The notes beneath the pieces were generated by a model. That model saw only the letters and a list, made by a program, of their open reading frames with translations. It was not told where the DNA came from and did not search any database. The translations under genes and the position numbers were made by a program. From Prostheceraeus crozeri (Eukaryota; Platyhelminthes; Polycladida; Euryleptidae): a stretch of DNA of 64,000 nucleotides. This document shows positions 23,371 through 35,765 of the stretch, piece by piece. Every line of letters begins with the position of its first letter. Within the stretch, counting starts at the first letter, position 1. The DNA is taken from assembly GCA_907163375.1 (NCBI GenBank), contig CAJQUW010000909.1:310001-374000 (forward strand), read 5' to 3'.

Positions 23371-26059
23371 TAGGGCATTTAACTAATCCTTGACTCTGAC
23401 TACATTCCTTAATTTTGACTATATCCTACATGAAAATATCAGGCTTCTCGCTCTTGCTGTTAGCATTTTCATTTCACACTTTTGTTTGTCACGACATCTA
23501 CATCTAGTTAAAGTCGGCTCTTCTTCTCCTAATGTGCGCTTGAAACAAAAATTGTAGACATCGCTAACTCGTGGTATTAAAAAGAAACGCTTGGAACATC
23601 TCACTCTTCGTTCTTTAATCTATCAATGCAGGCTCTATAACAACACGACAATAAGATACAATTCAAAAACTGACCAGTTCAGTAGAATTAAGTGAAATAC
23701 ACAGATTTTTTACTTATAAACTTCGATATTCACATGCCCAATTTCGGACCGAAAGATGCTTAAGTAGCCTACACAAAGTTGATTTTACGATAACTTTATA
23801 CTTTGCATTGTTCATCAAATTAACGATATAATTGAGCTTCAATAAACATTCATCATTCAATTAACATTTATACGACATAGAATTTGCGATGCACAGTCAC
23901 CTCAGGCTTGCATTCAGAAAAGTGTTTCATGTTATATTGTTTTGTCTTAACAATTTCATACGCAACTGATTGAACATTGAAAGTTCTAAAGATTTTTGAA
24001 ATTTTTCAAATATTTAAGTATCCAATATTGATGAAGAATCAAATATTCATAAGTTTGAGAATTGAAGGTTTTGATAATGGCTATCGTAGCGGCCGATGAT
24101 ATTTCTGATTGCAATATACAGTTGGACATTGCCATGAGAAGAGCATTTCTCAAAAGGCCTTTTTTTTGCTGCATATTTTCAGGTGTGGAAAAGTCGTGAA
24201 TATTGAGATCGTTAAGGACTGGGCCAAAATTTTCCGAAAACTCCCCATTCACAACTCTGACTGGCTTCTTATTACTTAAGATGATTATCCCTCAGTCAAA
24301 TCAATTTCCATTTCTACAATCTTAATATTTTATCAACAGAAATTAAGAAATGTACGTTTCCTTTTTGCAAGTAAATTGAAATATAGACTATATGCACAAA
24401 ATCTAAGTCACATGTCGAATGTCATATGTCCAGAATTATGCAATAATTTGCAAATTTCATCAATCAGTCATATTCAAAGAAAGCTTTGAGAAGTACAAGT
24501 ACCTAAACATGCTATATAAATGATCAGAATCAAACAAATTAAACAATTAAATTTGGCGGTAATTACCATTGACTTCTATAGATACAATTGAGGATCAAAT
24601 TTAACGGAAATCACCAGGATAAGTCATATGCGACCTGATGCCTGTAGTAGGTTTCCAAAATTACCTATTACCCTGTTTGCAAGTGGCGGAGGCCATAAGT
24701 TGGTGCAGCGGGTATGAGGGAACTATGTGCCGTTAATGCAATCCTAGCTTCTCAAGAGGATTATGAAAACGGTTTTTGAATAACACGCATTTTCAATGAT
24801 TTTGTACGTAGAACATACATACTGATTAAGAGCTGTCGCACAATGTATAACCAAATGAAATTCATGTGCTTTACAGACATTTAGTCAGTAGGATAGTCGC
24901 ATCTATCCTGACTACTTCTTAACAACAGAAGAGCTGCAGTCTGGCGTGCAGTCAGTTCCTAGTCATATCGCTGTCGTTAAGCAAATCAAACAAACAACAG
25001 AAGATATTGCGGCGATGAAGTGATCAACTATTGTAAACAGCTAACGAACACATAAGGCGTCAATTTATAGTCGCAGAGTTTTATGTAAATTGAGGTGCTA
25101 CTGCTGCGTCCATCATATAAGAAAATCGTTAGTTACTTTAGACAACCTTGATTCTTCAGAGCCAGTAAATAGATTGTTGGTGGAGTGGTATAGCTACTGT
25201 AATACTTATTACGAACGGAATAACATCTCAATCAAAACACTCCCTCATTGCGTTCAGTCGTCAAAAAATTGGCCATTAGTATCATTTACATTAAAAGCAC
25301 TACTTACACACTCATCGTGCATGTATTTCCATAATTGTTTCCGGTCTTATATCTGATACTACATACAGAGGGGCTACAGTAATTAGGAGCGTGAATCTGG
25401 AGAAGTAAAGATCACCGACTTACTCAGGATACATGGATACTTTTAGTAATTTTTAATCTTTCATAATACCAACGTTCAATTCCTGTTTATGACAGAACTG
25501 AAATAGGACATGAGTCATCTACATTATGTAAGAAATAATAGATAAACCGAGCTTAATATCGTAGTTGCTGCTGTTGCATTGAACATTGCTGCCACTGACT
25601 TACAACATCGCAATTGAATCGAATATACCGAACGTGAATTCGAAGCTAACATTCTGATAAGCCCCGCTAACGGCCATAAAAGTATATAATGCGCATGTAC
25701 CTATTAATTCTAAAATTGAACTGATCACTATCACTTACGAGCGCATGTCCGACGAAGAATCATAAGTCTTAAGTTGTTTGTTGCCAAAACATGGACAAAC
25801 ATTGGATAAACATGAACCTATAAACATCATGGTGACATGTGAAGAGAAAAAAAATCACAAATCGAATCGACCACATCTAGCTAGATACCATTAGTCAATG
25901 ATGAATAATCAGCTGTACATTGCCAGCAGGAGAGAAACAAAATGTAAAAGTTGTACTCATCATCAAATCATGTCTAGATACAAAAATTGATTTAAAAAGG
26001 GTCAATTTCCTAAGTATAAGTCGTTGCATTTACAGTTTAAGCTTACACAAATATCAGGT
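23371..26059. other. intron, no recognisable exon
   Basis: Long AT-rich stretch within the peroxidase gene. Open frames at 23986-24252 (-) and 25090-25356 (+) have no family resemblance. Nothing else is supported. Confidence 0.35.
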
Positions 26060-26061
26060 TA

Positions 26062-26225
26062 TAGGACTGTTCAATTGGTTAAGGACCGCGCATCGGTGAG
26101 AAGAGCAGAGAGTCCAGGGTTCGAGTCTGTCCGCCTCGGGAGGCATCACCATTCTCACGAGGGTCTATTAACAATAGCTTGTGAGTTGCGGGTAACTGGC
26201 CCACCCCTAGGTTACTAGCATGGTT
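26062..26225 (+). repeat. tRNA-derived SINE
   Basis: The A-box-like AATTGGTTAAGGACCGCGC is followed 45 bp on by a clear B box, CAGGGTTCGAGTCTG (consensus GGTTCGANTCC). A non-tRNA body follows (GCGGGTAACTGGCCCACCCC). The region between the boxes is too long and unpaired for a functional tRNA, so it is best read as a SINE. Confidence 0.6.
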
Positions 26226-27169
26226 TTGTATCTTGGGTAAGACAGGAATTAGCAGAAAAAATGTGATTTGGATGCATAAAGGATTACTTCATGCATGACA
26301 TTTTCCATTATAAGGAATTGAGGGGAATTTGCAATGCCACTTCAAAACTTCGCACCATGAATTATGTTAGGTATTGCGACTTATGAGAACTCAGTTATAA
26401 AAATAAGGCATCATATTGTCATATTACTTAACGCACAAACGTATCTGCAAAATAGAGAAAACCAAAATTCAGTTCAATAGTAAAATCTAAAATACAGCGA
26501 ATTTTCTCACTTGGCTAACAGTTTGGATTCAACATGAAAAAGAATTAGTAATGCTTTTCTAAATACACGAAAAGCTTTATCACTCATAATGAAAGCACTA
26601 TGAATGCAAAACATTGACATTTTATGCTAACTGACATACAATATTCATACTAACCTATAGGAAATCCGAAGGAACGAAATTTTAATATTTAATACATGTA
26701 TTAAATAAGATCTAAATAAAGTTCTATTATACTAATTAGATTGAGACCTCTTGGAAATACGCAATAAACAATCACAACGCAAATACAAATACGTTCCCAT
26801 AGATCTGAAAGGCTGAAATTAATACACGAAAGGAGCAATACAAGTAAGCGAAAAGTGTATGCAAGAGTTGGAATCGTTCGTGGTCCACCGGCGCCGGTCA
26901 CCGGTCGGGTAGGGTTTTCCAACTGGTGTTTGACTGGTCAGTCAATCGCTGGTAGAGCATTGGAATTTACAGATTATAGCTCAAATCATAATATAACAGA
27001 AAGAAATCATTTTTCTAAAGGATGAATTCTTATGCAGAGGTGGTCAAACTCAGGCTACATTTTTGTTCGAACTTCAAAAATATGAATCGTCTCTAGAACG
27101 CGAAACATATTACATTTCGACTATACTTCTGTAAGTGCTTCCGCGTAACTTTTTAAAAGTTTCACGCAA

Positions 27170-27615
27170 GCAGGTGAGGCTTCTGTTAAAAAGTAATACA
27201 TTCCAACTGATACTCAGATACATTTGCACAAACATTACTAAAAAAGTATCGAGAAAGGCTCCTGCATAAAATAAATTCTCTATTTTGACATTTCTCAGAC
27301 TCGATGATTGCCTTGAGACTGTACAGTCTGCACCATCATCGCACCCCTTTCGTAGCCGTACCGACAATTGATAATCAGACATGTGCTCCTTTACAACGAA
27401 CAACTTTTGAGCACTGAAGCTTCGTCTTTCGCCGTTCACTATAATTAATTTCTTTTTCCAATCATCTAGTGATTTACAAGCACATACTAAGTACAGAGGA
27501 TCACCGCCGCAATTTGAAGAAATACTCAAAATCGGAAAAAACCGGGTCGCCGAATGGAGCCCTTGATCCGGTGCCCTGTAGACTTCGTGTGACCCAAATT
27601 ACCCGGTTCTATCGC
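27170..27615 (-). repeat. unclassified coding-like repeat, copy 2
   Basis: This copy keeps an open - strand frame of 139 codons (27110-27529) with CKSLDDWKKKLIIVNGERRS, FSAQKLFVVKEHMSDYQLSV and RLRKGCDDGADC. The copy at 22915 shares several of these positions. It may be a fragment of a transposon protein or of a duplicated gene. I cannot name it. Confidence 0.65.
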
Positions 27616-27650
27616 TGATAAATCAATCGCAATATTAGTACGAATGAAAC

Positions 27651-27674
27651 ACGTCAGTACTCATGTACTGACGT
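27651..27674. repeat. perfect 10-bp palindrome
   Basis: ACGTCAGTAC and its exact reverse complement flank a TCAT loop. It contains two CGTCA half-sites, the core bound by CREB/ATF-type factors in animals. A regulatory role is only a possibility. Confidence 0.6.
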
Positions 27675-28769
27675 CACTGATGACAATATCAGTAATTGTC
27701 AATGATAAAACTGATAATGATTGATGATGCTTCAAACTCATAATATCAATACTTCGTTCTGTTGATGCAATTACTGATAGGTATAGATATGTCATGACTG
27801 AAAAATTGAATCAGTAGCCATTTTCTTAATAGGGTTGCGACTCTCACAAAATGAAAAATAAGTACGGTTTATTCTTGCAGATGATGAGTTTTGAATGAGA
27901 CCGGGTGCATTTGCATAATTTAACAGACTGAAATATCACAGTAAATGAAATGTATTCAATCAAAAATATGGCCTGCGGAATAAGCATATGTATAAATCAA
28001 CTTGCCATTTTTACTCTAATGATCACAGTGAAAAGAATTTTGTTACAGATGAATTGTTGAAATTGTAATAATGGGAATCAGGATATTCAACAGAAATTAC
28101 GGGCTCACAAACTTTAGCAATATTTTTAACATTCTTTGTTATTTTGCTACTAATGATAAATACTGAAAGAATGCTGCATTATCAAACCACAATCTAACTT
28201 GTTTTACCTTTAATAACCATCTATGTAAACAATCGTCTTAGCAACAAAAACAAATCAAGACTAATTGAATTTAATACTACATACATGCACATGTACGTAT
28301 GTAGCGGGATTTGACATCGAATAATCAATTATTGAAAGTGCATGATTGATCAAAACTGCGCATGAATTCAATGAAACTTAAATAATTCCGCTAATGAGCG
28401 GAATATAAACATTCACTCACGATAAGCTTTTGTAGACAACATCTAAAATCTTCACTATTAATTTCCACTCTGTAACTATTTCTTATAATAGATACGGCAT
28501 ACAATAATTCGACTAGATCAATTTATAGATAACGCCTGCAATGTTGAAATTCATGTTGATCGAAGGTTAACCTGATTAATTTTAAACAAAGATGTGAGAA
28601 AACTTGAATCAGACTCGAAAGGTAATTAGTAGTTGCTCAAATCGACATATAAATTTACACAATTTAATAATAAAAAAACTGACATTATAGACATGTGTTT
28701 ACAGGGAGACTAGACTAGACAATTACTAGAGTAAATATTCCAATTAGTTGAAAAAATCAGTGTTAGTTA

Positions 28770-29075
28770 TCAGCTTCATCAGAGTCCGATTCAATTCCAA
28801 CGTCTCGAAGTATCTACGTCTTGCGTTCCGTGCCAGTTACAGCAACTTGTCATTGACATCAAAGTTCGAGCAACCGCCAATATTTCGTAAATAAGATTTT
28901 ACACGACATGTGACGACCAGTAATTCTGAAGACATTCTGTTTATTTCCTTTGTAAAGGTTGATGTGTTCACACTAAATCCACGTTCGATGGCTGCGTTGT
29001 GCGGCTATATGGATAAAAAAGCTTTGACAAATGCCAATCGTATAGGGTGTTTTAATTTAATGGCGCTTCTCGCAA
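28770..29075 (-). pseudogene. hAT-like transposase C-terminal fragment
   Basis: One - strand frame reads IRLAFVKAFLSI, an in-frame TAG, PHNAAIERGFSVN, TSTFTKEINRMSSELLVVTC, then NIGGCSNFDVNDKLL, a second stop, and ARNARRRYFETLE. The block 'LAFVKA.LS.PHGNA.+ERGFSVN' is a recurring C-terminal (dimerisation-type) motif in hAT-like transposase proteins of invertebrates. The two stops and the lack of the N-terminal part mark it as dead. Whether it came from a mobile element or a domesticated gene cannot be told here. Confidence 0.65.
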
Positions 29076-30063
29076 AATGCGGATGCGAGAATCATCATCA
29101 CAAGTAGACGCCATCTGTATACTGGTCGTCAGGTTTTGATTGTGTAAAGCCACGTTGTGATGTAACGTGTCATTCTTTATACTCTTACAAAAATTAGAAA
29201 AACATCATGTAGTGTTTTCTTCTGCCTGTTTGTATTGTCATGTGAAAACTCATTGTCAAAATGACTTATGGCTTATGGAGTACTGTGTCGCGACTTGCCA
29301 TCGACGGCTTATGACTTGAGACTTATTCTGTTTGCCTCAGGCCTGATGTGGGACTAGAATAGACAACTGTTTGTTGATGATAATTTCAACTTCTCGGTCA
29401 GATACCGATCCAGGTAATGCTAGATCTTAAGAAGAATCAAATTGCTGAAAGTATTGTGTTTAAGATAAATTCTATGGATGTCATTTTGTGATCATGACAG
29501 TCTGTTTGTTTATATGTAGCAATAACATCGGTTGCAATGACGTTTCCATTATCTTTAATAGCAAATCTGCCAAGCTGACGGCTACGAGGAAAATCACATT
29601 TCTGTCTCCTCTAGAAGATACCTGCCTTAAAAATGCAATCATAATAATAAAAAGGACAAATTTCGCTATTAAGTGTGCCAAAGTCAGAATTAGCTGGATC
29701 TACATAAACGAATGGGATCTTGTGATGTTTTGACGCTCCGTAACTTGCAAGACGATTGGAAGTATAACTGAATAATTGTCGTTTTACTATGTTAGGAAAC
29801 AATTCACAAATAGAAAATAATAAGAAGCACGTACGCGAATTTAGGAAGAAAACGTCAGTAGCTCTCGGACTGCATTTACAGTTATTGTATTTTCCCTTTA
29901 AATATAAAATAATTTTGATAAAAAACTTGCGGTGTATCGCCTTAAGACAAGAATCTACGACTGCTACATGTTGCACCAAAATAGTTACTCTTAAGATCTA
30001 GCGACTTTTACCTAAATCAGTGCCTGAATGATCAGCTGAATTGACCATCAACAAGCCGCTTTT

Positions 30064-30150
30064 GTCCTTTCCAGTCTCACTAACTTAAATGGCATTAACC
30101 ACAGAAATCTGACTTTTCGCTTTGTCTAAGATAGTGAGACTGGAATGGAC
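30064..30150. repeat. foldback repeat
   Basis: GTCCTTTCCAGTCTCACT at 30064-30081 and AGTGAGACTGGAATGGAC at 30133-30150 are inverted copies (17 of 18). Weaker symmetry reaches ATCAGCTG on both sides. It is non-coding and MITE-like. Confidence 0.65.
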
Positions 30151-30691
30151 AGTATCAGCTGCTTGACTGGGCGCCGATCTATGTCAATGTTACTAGAAGA
30201 GTAAATATTTAACAGCTGTAGGTTTTTGTCGCAGATCGGAATGGTTCAAGAAATTTTATCAAGATGATTCAAAATTTGAAGAAAAGTGATAATATCAGTG
30301 AATGACTAACAAAGCACATTGAGAGGGTAATGATGCCTAACCAAGTGTCAACCATGGGAAGGCGGCCTCGTTTAGGTCTCGCTGTCATGACAGCGCATGT
30401 CTACAACGTAGTATTGTTATCAATGATGATGTCCATTTTATGTCCAAAAATCTATGACGTTTTTCATTTATTTCACTCGCAAAAGAAATCGAACCACTAC
30501 ACCAGAGAACTGAAAATGGTCGAACGAGAGGCATAGATAATGATATAAACGAGACAATTAAAAGCCCGGACAAAGACTCTGAGCTGAGACTATATTGTAA
30601 AAGTTAAAAAGCTGAGTAGATACTCACCGTGTACTGAATCATTGGATTATTTAGCTATTGACTTACCCCCATTACATTAGTATTACTAACT

Positions 30692-31118
30692 CTACTCCAC
30701 GTTTAACGTCCGTTGAATCCCATCTCCTGGGGCTGGACGGTTGATGGCTCTCCTCCATTCATCTCGGCTGACACCGAGTTCTTCGGGGATTCCTATTTTC
30801 TTCAGATCTTCTGAGACACATTGACGCCATGTTCTTCTTGGTCTTCCGACGGCTCGACGCCCCGGGAATTCCATGCTTTCCACTCTGCCCAAGCAGCTTC
30901 CCTCAGCTCTCTTTACATGACCGAACCATCTCAGACGTCCTCTTCTAACCCGATCTTCCAGCTCCTTCAGACCACACATTCTTGCCACTTCCTCACTTGA
31001 TCTTCCGTCGCTCCATTTTGCTCCTGCCATGTATCTCAGCATTCTCCGATCACATGCTCGCAATACTTCAAACAACTTCTTCTGTGTCAAGGAACATGTT
31101 TCTGAGCCATCGAGGCAC
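30692..31118 (-). mobile_element. RTE-like LINE 3' fragment
   Basis: The - strand frame reads GSETCSLTQKKLFEVLRACD, RMLRYMAGAKWSD, RGRLRWFGHVKRA and GRPRRTWRQCVSEDLKK to a stop. This tail (Y..E.W.L, R-L-R-W-x-G-H-V, G-R-P-x-x-x-W) is typical of the C-terminus of RTE-like LINE polymerases. Only this end of about 430 bp remains, but it is fully open, so the insertion need not be very old. Confidence 0.85.
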
Positions 31119-34100
31119 GAGGCATTAAATCATTATGTTTGATTATTTTCCAGTTGCTTCACTTCCTGTGACATTAGAATCCATGGGAACAGACTCAAAA
31201 ATAGCAATGCGAAAATGAAGTAGCTCAGCTGTTGAGCACTCTCCTTATTCGCCTCTTGATAGTTACAAAAGGAAATTCAGAAGTTACTATTTAGAAGGGA
31301 TTTATTGAATATTCCCATGAAAATCATCTTAATTATTAGTAAGCTGAATATCTCTTTCCTAATTAGTCAAAATATGTAAATTATCAATACAATGGCACCT
31401 ATGTAAGTATTTCTCACGACATTATCTGGCTGTCATTGAAACTTTTGGTCATGCATAGCAGTGGAAACTGCATGAAAAGTCAAAATTCGCAGGGTATCGC
31501 ATGATTCAGCAGCAGCAGCTCAATTACTTCTACCAAATCTGCCAGTTGTCGATCTGAATTAAGTTTCGTAATCTCATGCGGTCACACTTTACGGCATTAT
31601 ATCATTGCTATTCAATGGGCCTGAGTCACGCTTTACATTGTTGAGGTATCAGTGAGCTGCGACTAGGTCATTGCTGTCAATGGTGTGCATTTGAGACCCG
31701 AAACATAATTTTCACTTTTATCTTCATGATGGATGTTTCACAAGACATCCATTGTCATAAAGGAAAACTGAAATATAAGAATACTTACACAAAATATGGT
31801 TGGTTCTGTTTAATGTGATTATGTTCGGTCAACTGAACAAGAGTAAGTAACGACACTGACATCCTAAGTAGAATGAGGTCAACTGCGTTGTAGCTAACCG
31901 CCATCTATCAAAACCAGAACCCGGCTCATATCAATAGGTTAGATCGAATCAAACGGATTGACGAAGGCTAACCTGATTCAGGTTGATTAAAAGGGGCAAG
32001 CAACAACCTTGAAATCCATTTCAAAATCACGGTTATTTGATGCGCTCTACCTCGGTGTGGTTGATACAACCATTGTCCAGTTGGAATATCACAAATAATC
32101 AGAATCCGGTTGGTTCAAAGACCGAATAGGCGTGAAAGAAAGCAGCTCTGCCATATCAATCCAATGCAGTATGAGTTCAATTCAGAGGTCGTTGGAAAGA
32201 CGGCCAATGGCTACCGTGAATGGTTTGTCAACAAACAATACCTGATCTTATCAAATCTGTAGCTGACGTTACCTCTGTGTCAAAAAACCATTCTTCTTTC
32301 ATCTACCATACTATCGCCCAGAATTCGAGCGCTTAGCGCGTGAGGTCTGCGATCTTATTCGATGTCGACTTCATTATCTTAATCCTTTCCTGCTTTTATG
32401 ACTAAAAATCCAAGGCATGATAGCAATTGCTGCAAGGGTTGTGATGCCGCCTGCCGATTCTCAAAACATTTCGCTGTTCGCTCGACTGCCCGCGTTGAAC
32501 ACAGTATGTCAGAAGAACGGTTATACTAAGGGCTAGACACGAGGGACCTCCAATATCTGGGCACCTTCCAAAAATGGGTCCCTCAGGGAGAAGATAAATT
32601 TCCGAGATCCACTAATGCTGCGTAATCCGCCGTCATCCCGCACATTTGATCACTTGCGATAAACGCTACAAGTTCTGTGATGAGATGCTCAAACTTTCCA
32701 TTTTAAAACGTACTTGATTTCGGTTTTCACTGCCAATTTGAGAAAGTGTTTGTATTAGTGCTAAAACCACCATTGTGTGTACAGAAAGAGGTTCTCTTCA
32801 ATTTGAGACTTTTGTGACATTCTCTTATTGAATTCTCCTGATTTCCACTATTTATGATTTATGCATTTATTTTTGCATCTCTCTGTTGATCAGTCCCGGT
32901 TGGTTCTGCTTCATTGTCGATGTCATCTGCCGTTGTCAACATCTCCGTCGAAGTAATGTTCGCATTCTGTCTAAATGTCAGATGCAATTTCATTCATAAT
33001 GTAAATTTACCAAGAGAAGGGGAGTGAACATGAAATATGAAATTTGTTTTTTTTCAATATCGTTCTAGGCTGTTGATCTTGCTTGTGTACGCAACTATGA
33101 ATTCGCTTAATTTAAATGCCTGTAAGTCTGGGCATGTACATGCAATGTAGATACGTCAACTATTAAAGATTGGCCGTCATTGGGATAGAACACCTATTAG
33201 AAGTTTGAACCCTTCCTAAGCATCAAAATTGATTGATCATTCATTTCTTATCTATCATTTTTCGATAAATAAATAATCCCAACATCATAACTTTTTCGAG
33301 TACTTTTAAGCATAGTATCTGCTTACACACGTGCACTCACACTGTTTCACTTCATGCATTTACCAAACAATCTGTGAATATTCAAACTTTCAAATGAGTA
33401 AACCGAACACTGGAGCACAAAATCCTATATCCTTGATACTAATGAAAGAAATAACTGTTGAATCTGATGGGAATATGTGGCAGTTGCAAATCAATGGAGA
33501 GAGGGAAACCATCGCTCCGAAAATGCTTTTTGATTAATACAGAAATTTCTACGAGTATTAGGTTTGTAAGTATTAAACAAGATGTTAGGATCCTCGCTAT
33601 CCTCAACAATATCAATATGATAGAATTTGTGTTATATGTCTTAAAATCCTCAAGGATATACAGAGAAATCGGTGCCATGAATCATATTCATGGCATGCAA
33701 TTCCTGACTTACACCCAGTGCCGTCAAAATATTAACTTCAGTACCTATACTGTCGCTTGTTCTGTTTTGTTATTAGGCTAATAATATAGATCAAACATAA
33801 ACGTGCTCAGCACATCCATACGTCAGAAAATATAGGTAACAATAAGTAAAAATAGCGACCTATTAAGCAGTCCAACAGTTTCTTCATTCATTCTATATAA
33901 TAAAATAAGCATCGAGGAAAAGCAACATCCACACTCTACGCTAGTGCCACAATTGACCATTAGGGAGAAGCGAAGCGAAAAAACTCTTTCGAAATGCATA
34001 GGTCTATATCGGTGTCTACGGATACTTTAAGATGACGTGCAAAGCTATATTGATTTGGTTGAGGTCCAACACCAAGCTTGAAGCTGATTGGATGACTACA

Positions 34101-35603
34101 AATCGAAAAAAATCGTTACTTTAAAAATTTTCAAAGTTCACTTTGCTTGGGGTCTAGATTGAATATTTTGTAATAAACGAACATGGCAAAATTTCAAGCG
34201 AATTGGCTAATATCTGCTGGTCCAGCATCTGGAATCAATTCTTCATAGCATTTTTTTTGTACCATAATTCACAATTATCAATTCCAGAATATATGAAGTC
34301 ACAAACGTCAAGCAAAATCAGTTAAGTTTTACATGGCATCCTATAGTATCCGTCGACATCGAAATAGACCCCAAGGATTTCAAAATTAAAAATGCTTCTC
34401 ATTCCTATTGTACAAGTCCATGGATGTTTTCCCTGTTTAACAGGTCTAGATGACCATGGATCGGAAGGCTCGATTAATAATACCAGCCGTTCATCTTTTG
34501 CATGGCTTTATGGTATGTGGTTTATACCATTTCATTTATCGCTGATCAACATTTTTTATATTGATATTTGCGAATAAATCTAATGAAATATAAAAAGTAA
34601 TATAATGTGTAAATAGCAGAATACTGTCAAAATTTTGTCATAATTCAGTCAGATTAACTGGGGGAGAATTTTTTTTGAAATTGTGATACATTTTAGCGAG
34701 ACAGTGCACCCTAAATCTGAATTTTTTGCGGAATTGTGTGACTCTGGAACTCGTATGGAAACAAAAAGAACTGACTTCCTTAAGAGCTATCATGAGACTA
34801 ATTCCTGTTCAATTAAGAACGATGTCATAAAAAATTGACTTGAAAATGTTTTACAGGAAGCTTCAACTAATCCAGACTATCCGGTTCTTAGACAATCTCA
34901 CTTATTTGTCGATATGAATGGACAACCTTTTCTCACTTGAAATGGTACGTGTAGTTTGAGAAGTTACATAAAATATATGATCACATATAAATCATATAAT
35001 AAATGCAGCAAAAGACGAAGCTATCGCTAAGTATCAACGGTCTGTTGAAATTGTAACCTTCAAATTGTTAAATTTTCGCTTGATATTTGAATTTGAAAAA
35101 AAGGAACTGAATTGTTACACTGAAATGTAATCACATTATGCAATACGTAGAAATTGTATTTAGTGCCATATTTTCTACCAGATCTGAGCGATATAAAGGA
35201 CAATTCTTTCCACGCATTGTTCGTAATTAACCGAAGTTAGCAAAGAACAGACTATTGAAACTGAGAAGTCTGATGTTCGTCAGTACGTAAACAGTTATAA
35301 CTTTCATTAGTATCAAGGTTTAACAAAACACATGAGAATACAACACACATTCTGCAAAAATTACCGAAATCCAATTTCGCATGGCCCATGAAATTCATAT
35401 CTGAAGAGATTCATTTGTTTTTCAATGGCGAACTCGGCCTATGTCAAGAATGATATGAGGGACTTACCACGTATGCGCCTCCGTTGTCTTTGTCCAAAGC
35501 AACTCGACTGCGACTGTCATCATCGGCTGGATTCTCAGTTCCTACAGACAGAAAAATATATCGAGACAATGAATCCATTAGACATAGTGTTTGAACAACT
35601 TAC
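31119..35603. other. intron, no recognisable exon
   Basis: Long part of the 15.7-kb stretch between peroxidase exons. A short hairpin AACCTGATTCAGGTT lies near 31971. The missing peroxidase exon could lie here, but I did not find its motif. Open frames at 33331-33781 (+) look spurious. Confidence 0.35.
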
Positions 35604-35765
35604 CGTCAATGAAACCACTAAGATCTCGACCATATTTATAGACCCAACCGTAGATGTCTTCGAAATTATCCACACTTCCTTTAGGCAACTCACGCATGAT
35701 TACCTGGACCAATTCGAATAGTTTGCTTTGTTGGTGACATTTAGCGTGGACAAAAATATCACCAG
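35604..35765 (-). CDS. DyP-type peroxidase, GXXDG exon
   Basis: The acceptor ATTTTCAG is followed by CT, completing a Pro codon, then GDIFVHAKCHQQSKLFELVQ, VIMRELPKGSVDNFEDIYGW and VYKYGRDLSGFID before G|GTAAGT. This is the DyP core with the family signature GXXDG (GFIDG across the junction). Its Asp is the acid-base residue for H2O2 cleavage. Both ends are phase 1. Its open antisense frame (35425-35721) is a shadow. Confidence 0.95.

Noticed and set aside
26062-26150. functional tRNA gene
   Set aside because: A and B boxes are present, but no acceptor stem or anticodon arm pairs properly. The same holds for the tRNA-like blocks near 2500, 9700, 12690 and 18650.
26870-26935. - strand ENPTRPVTGAGGP as the missing peroxidase exon (TENP...GGSY)
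   Set aside because: The acceptor CAAACACCAG gives the wrong phase for this frame. The alternative upstream AG would replace the conserved Gly of GXXDG by Val. The spacing to GG is too short and no SY follows.
35425-35721. 98-codon + strand open frame
   Set aside because: It is antisense to the well-supported peroxidase exon at 35604-35765 and has no homology of its own.
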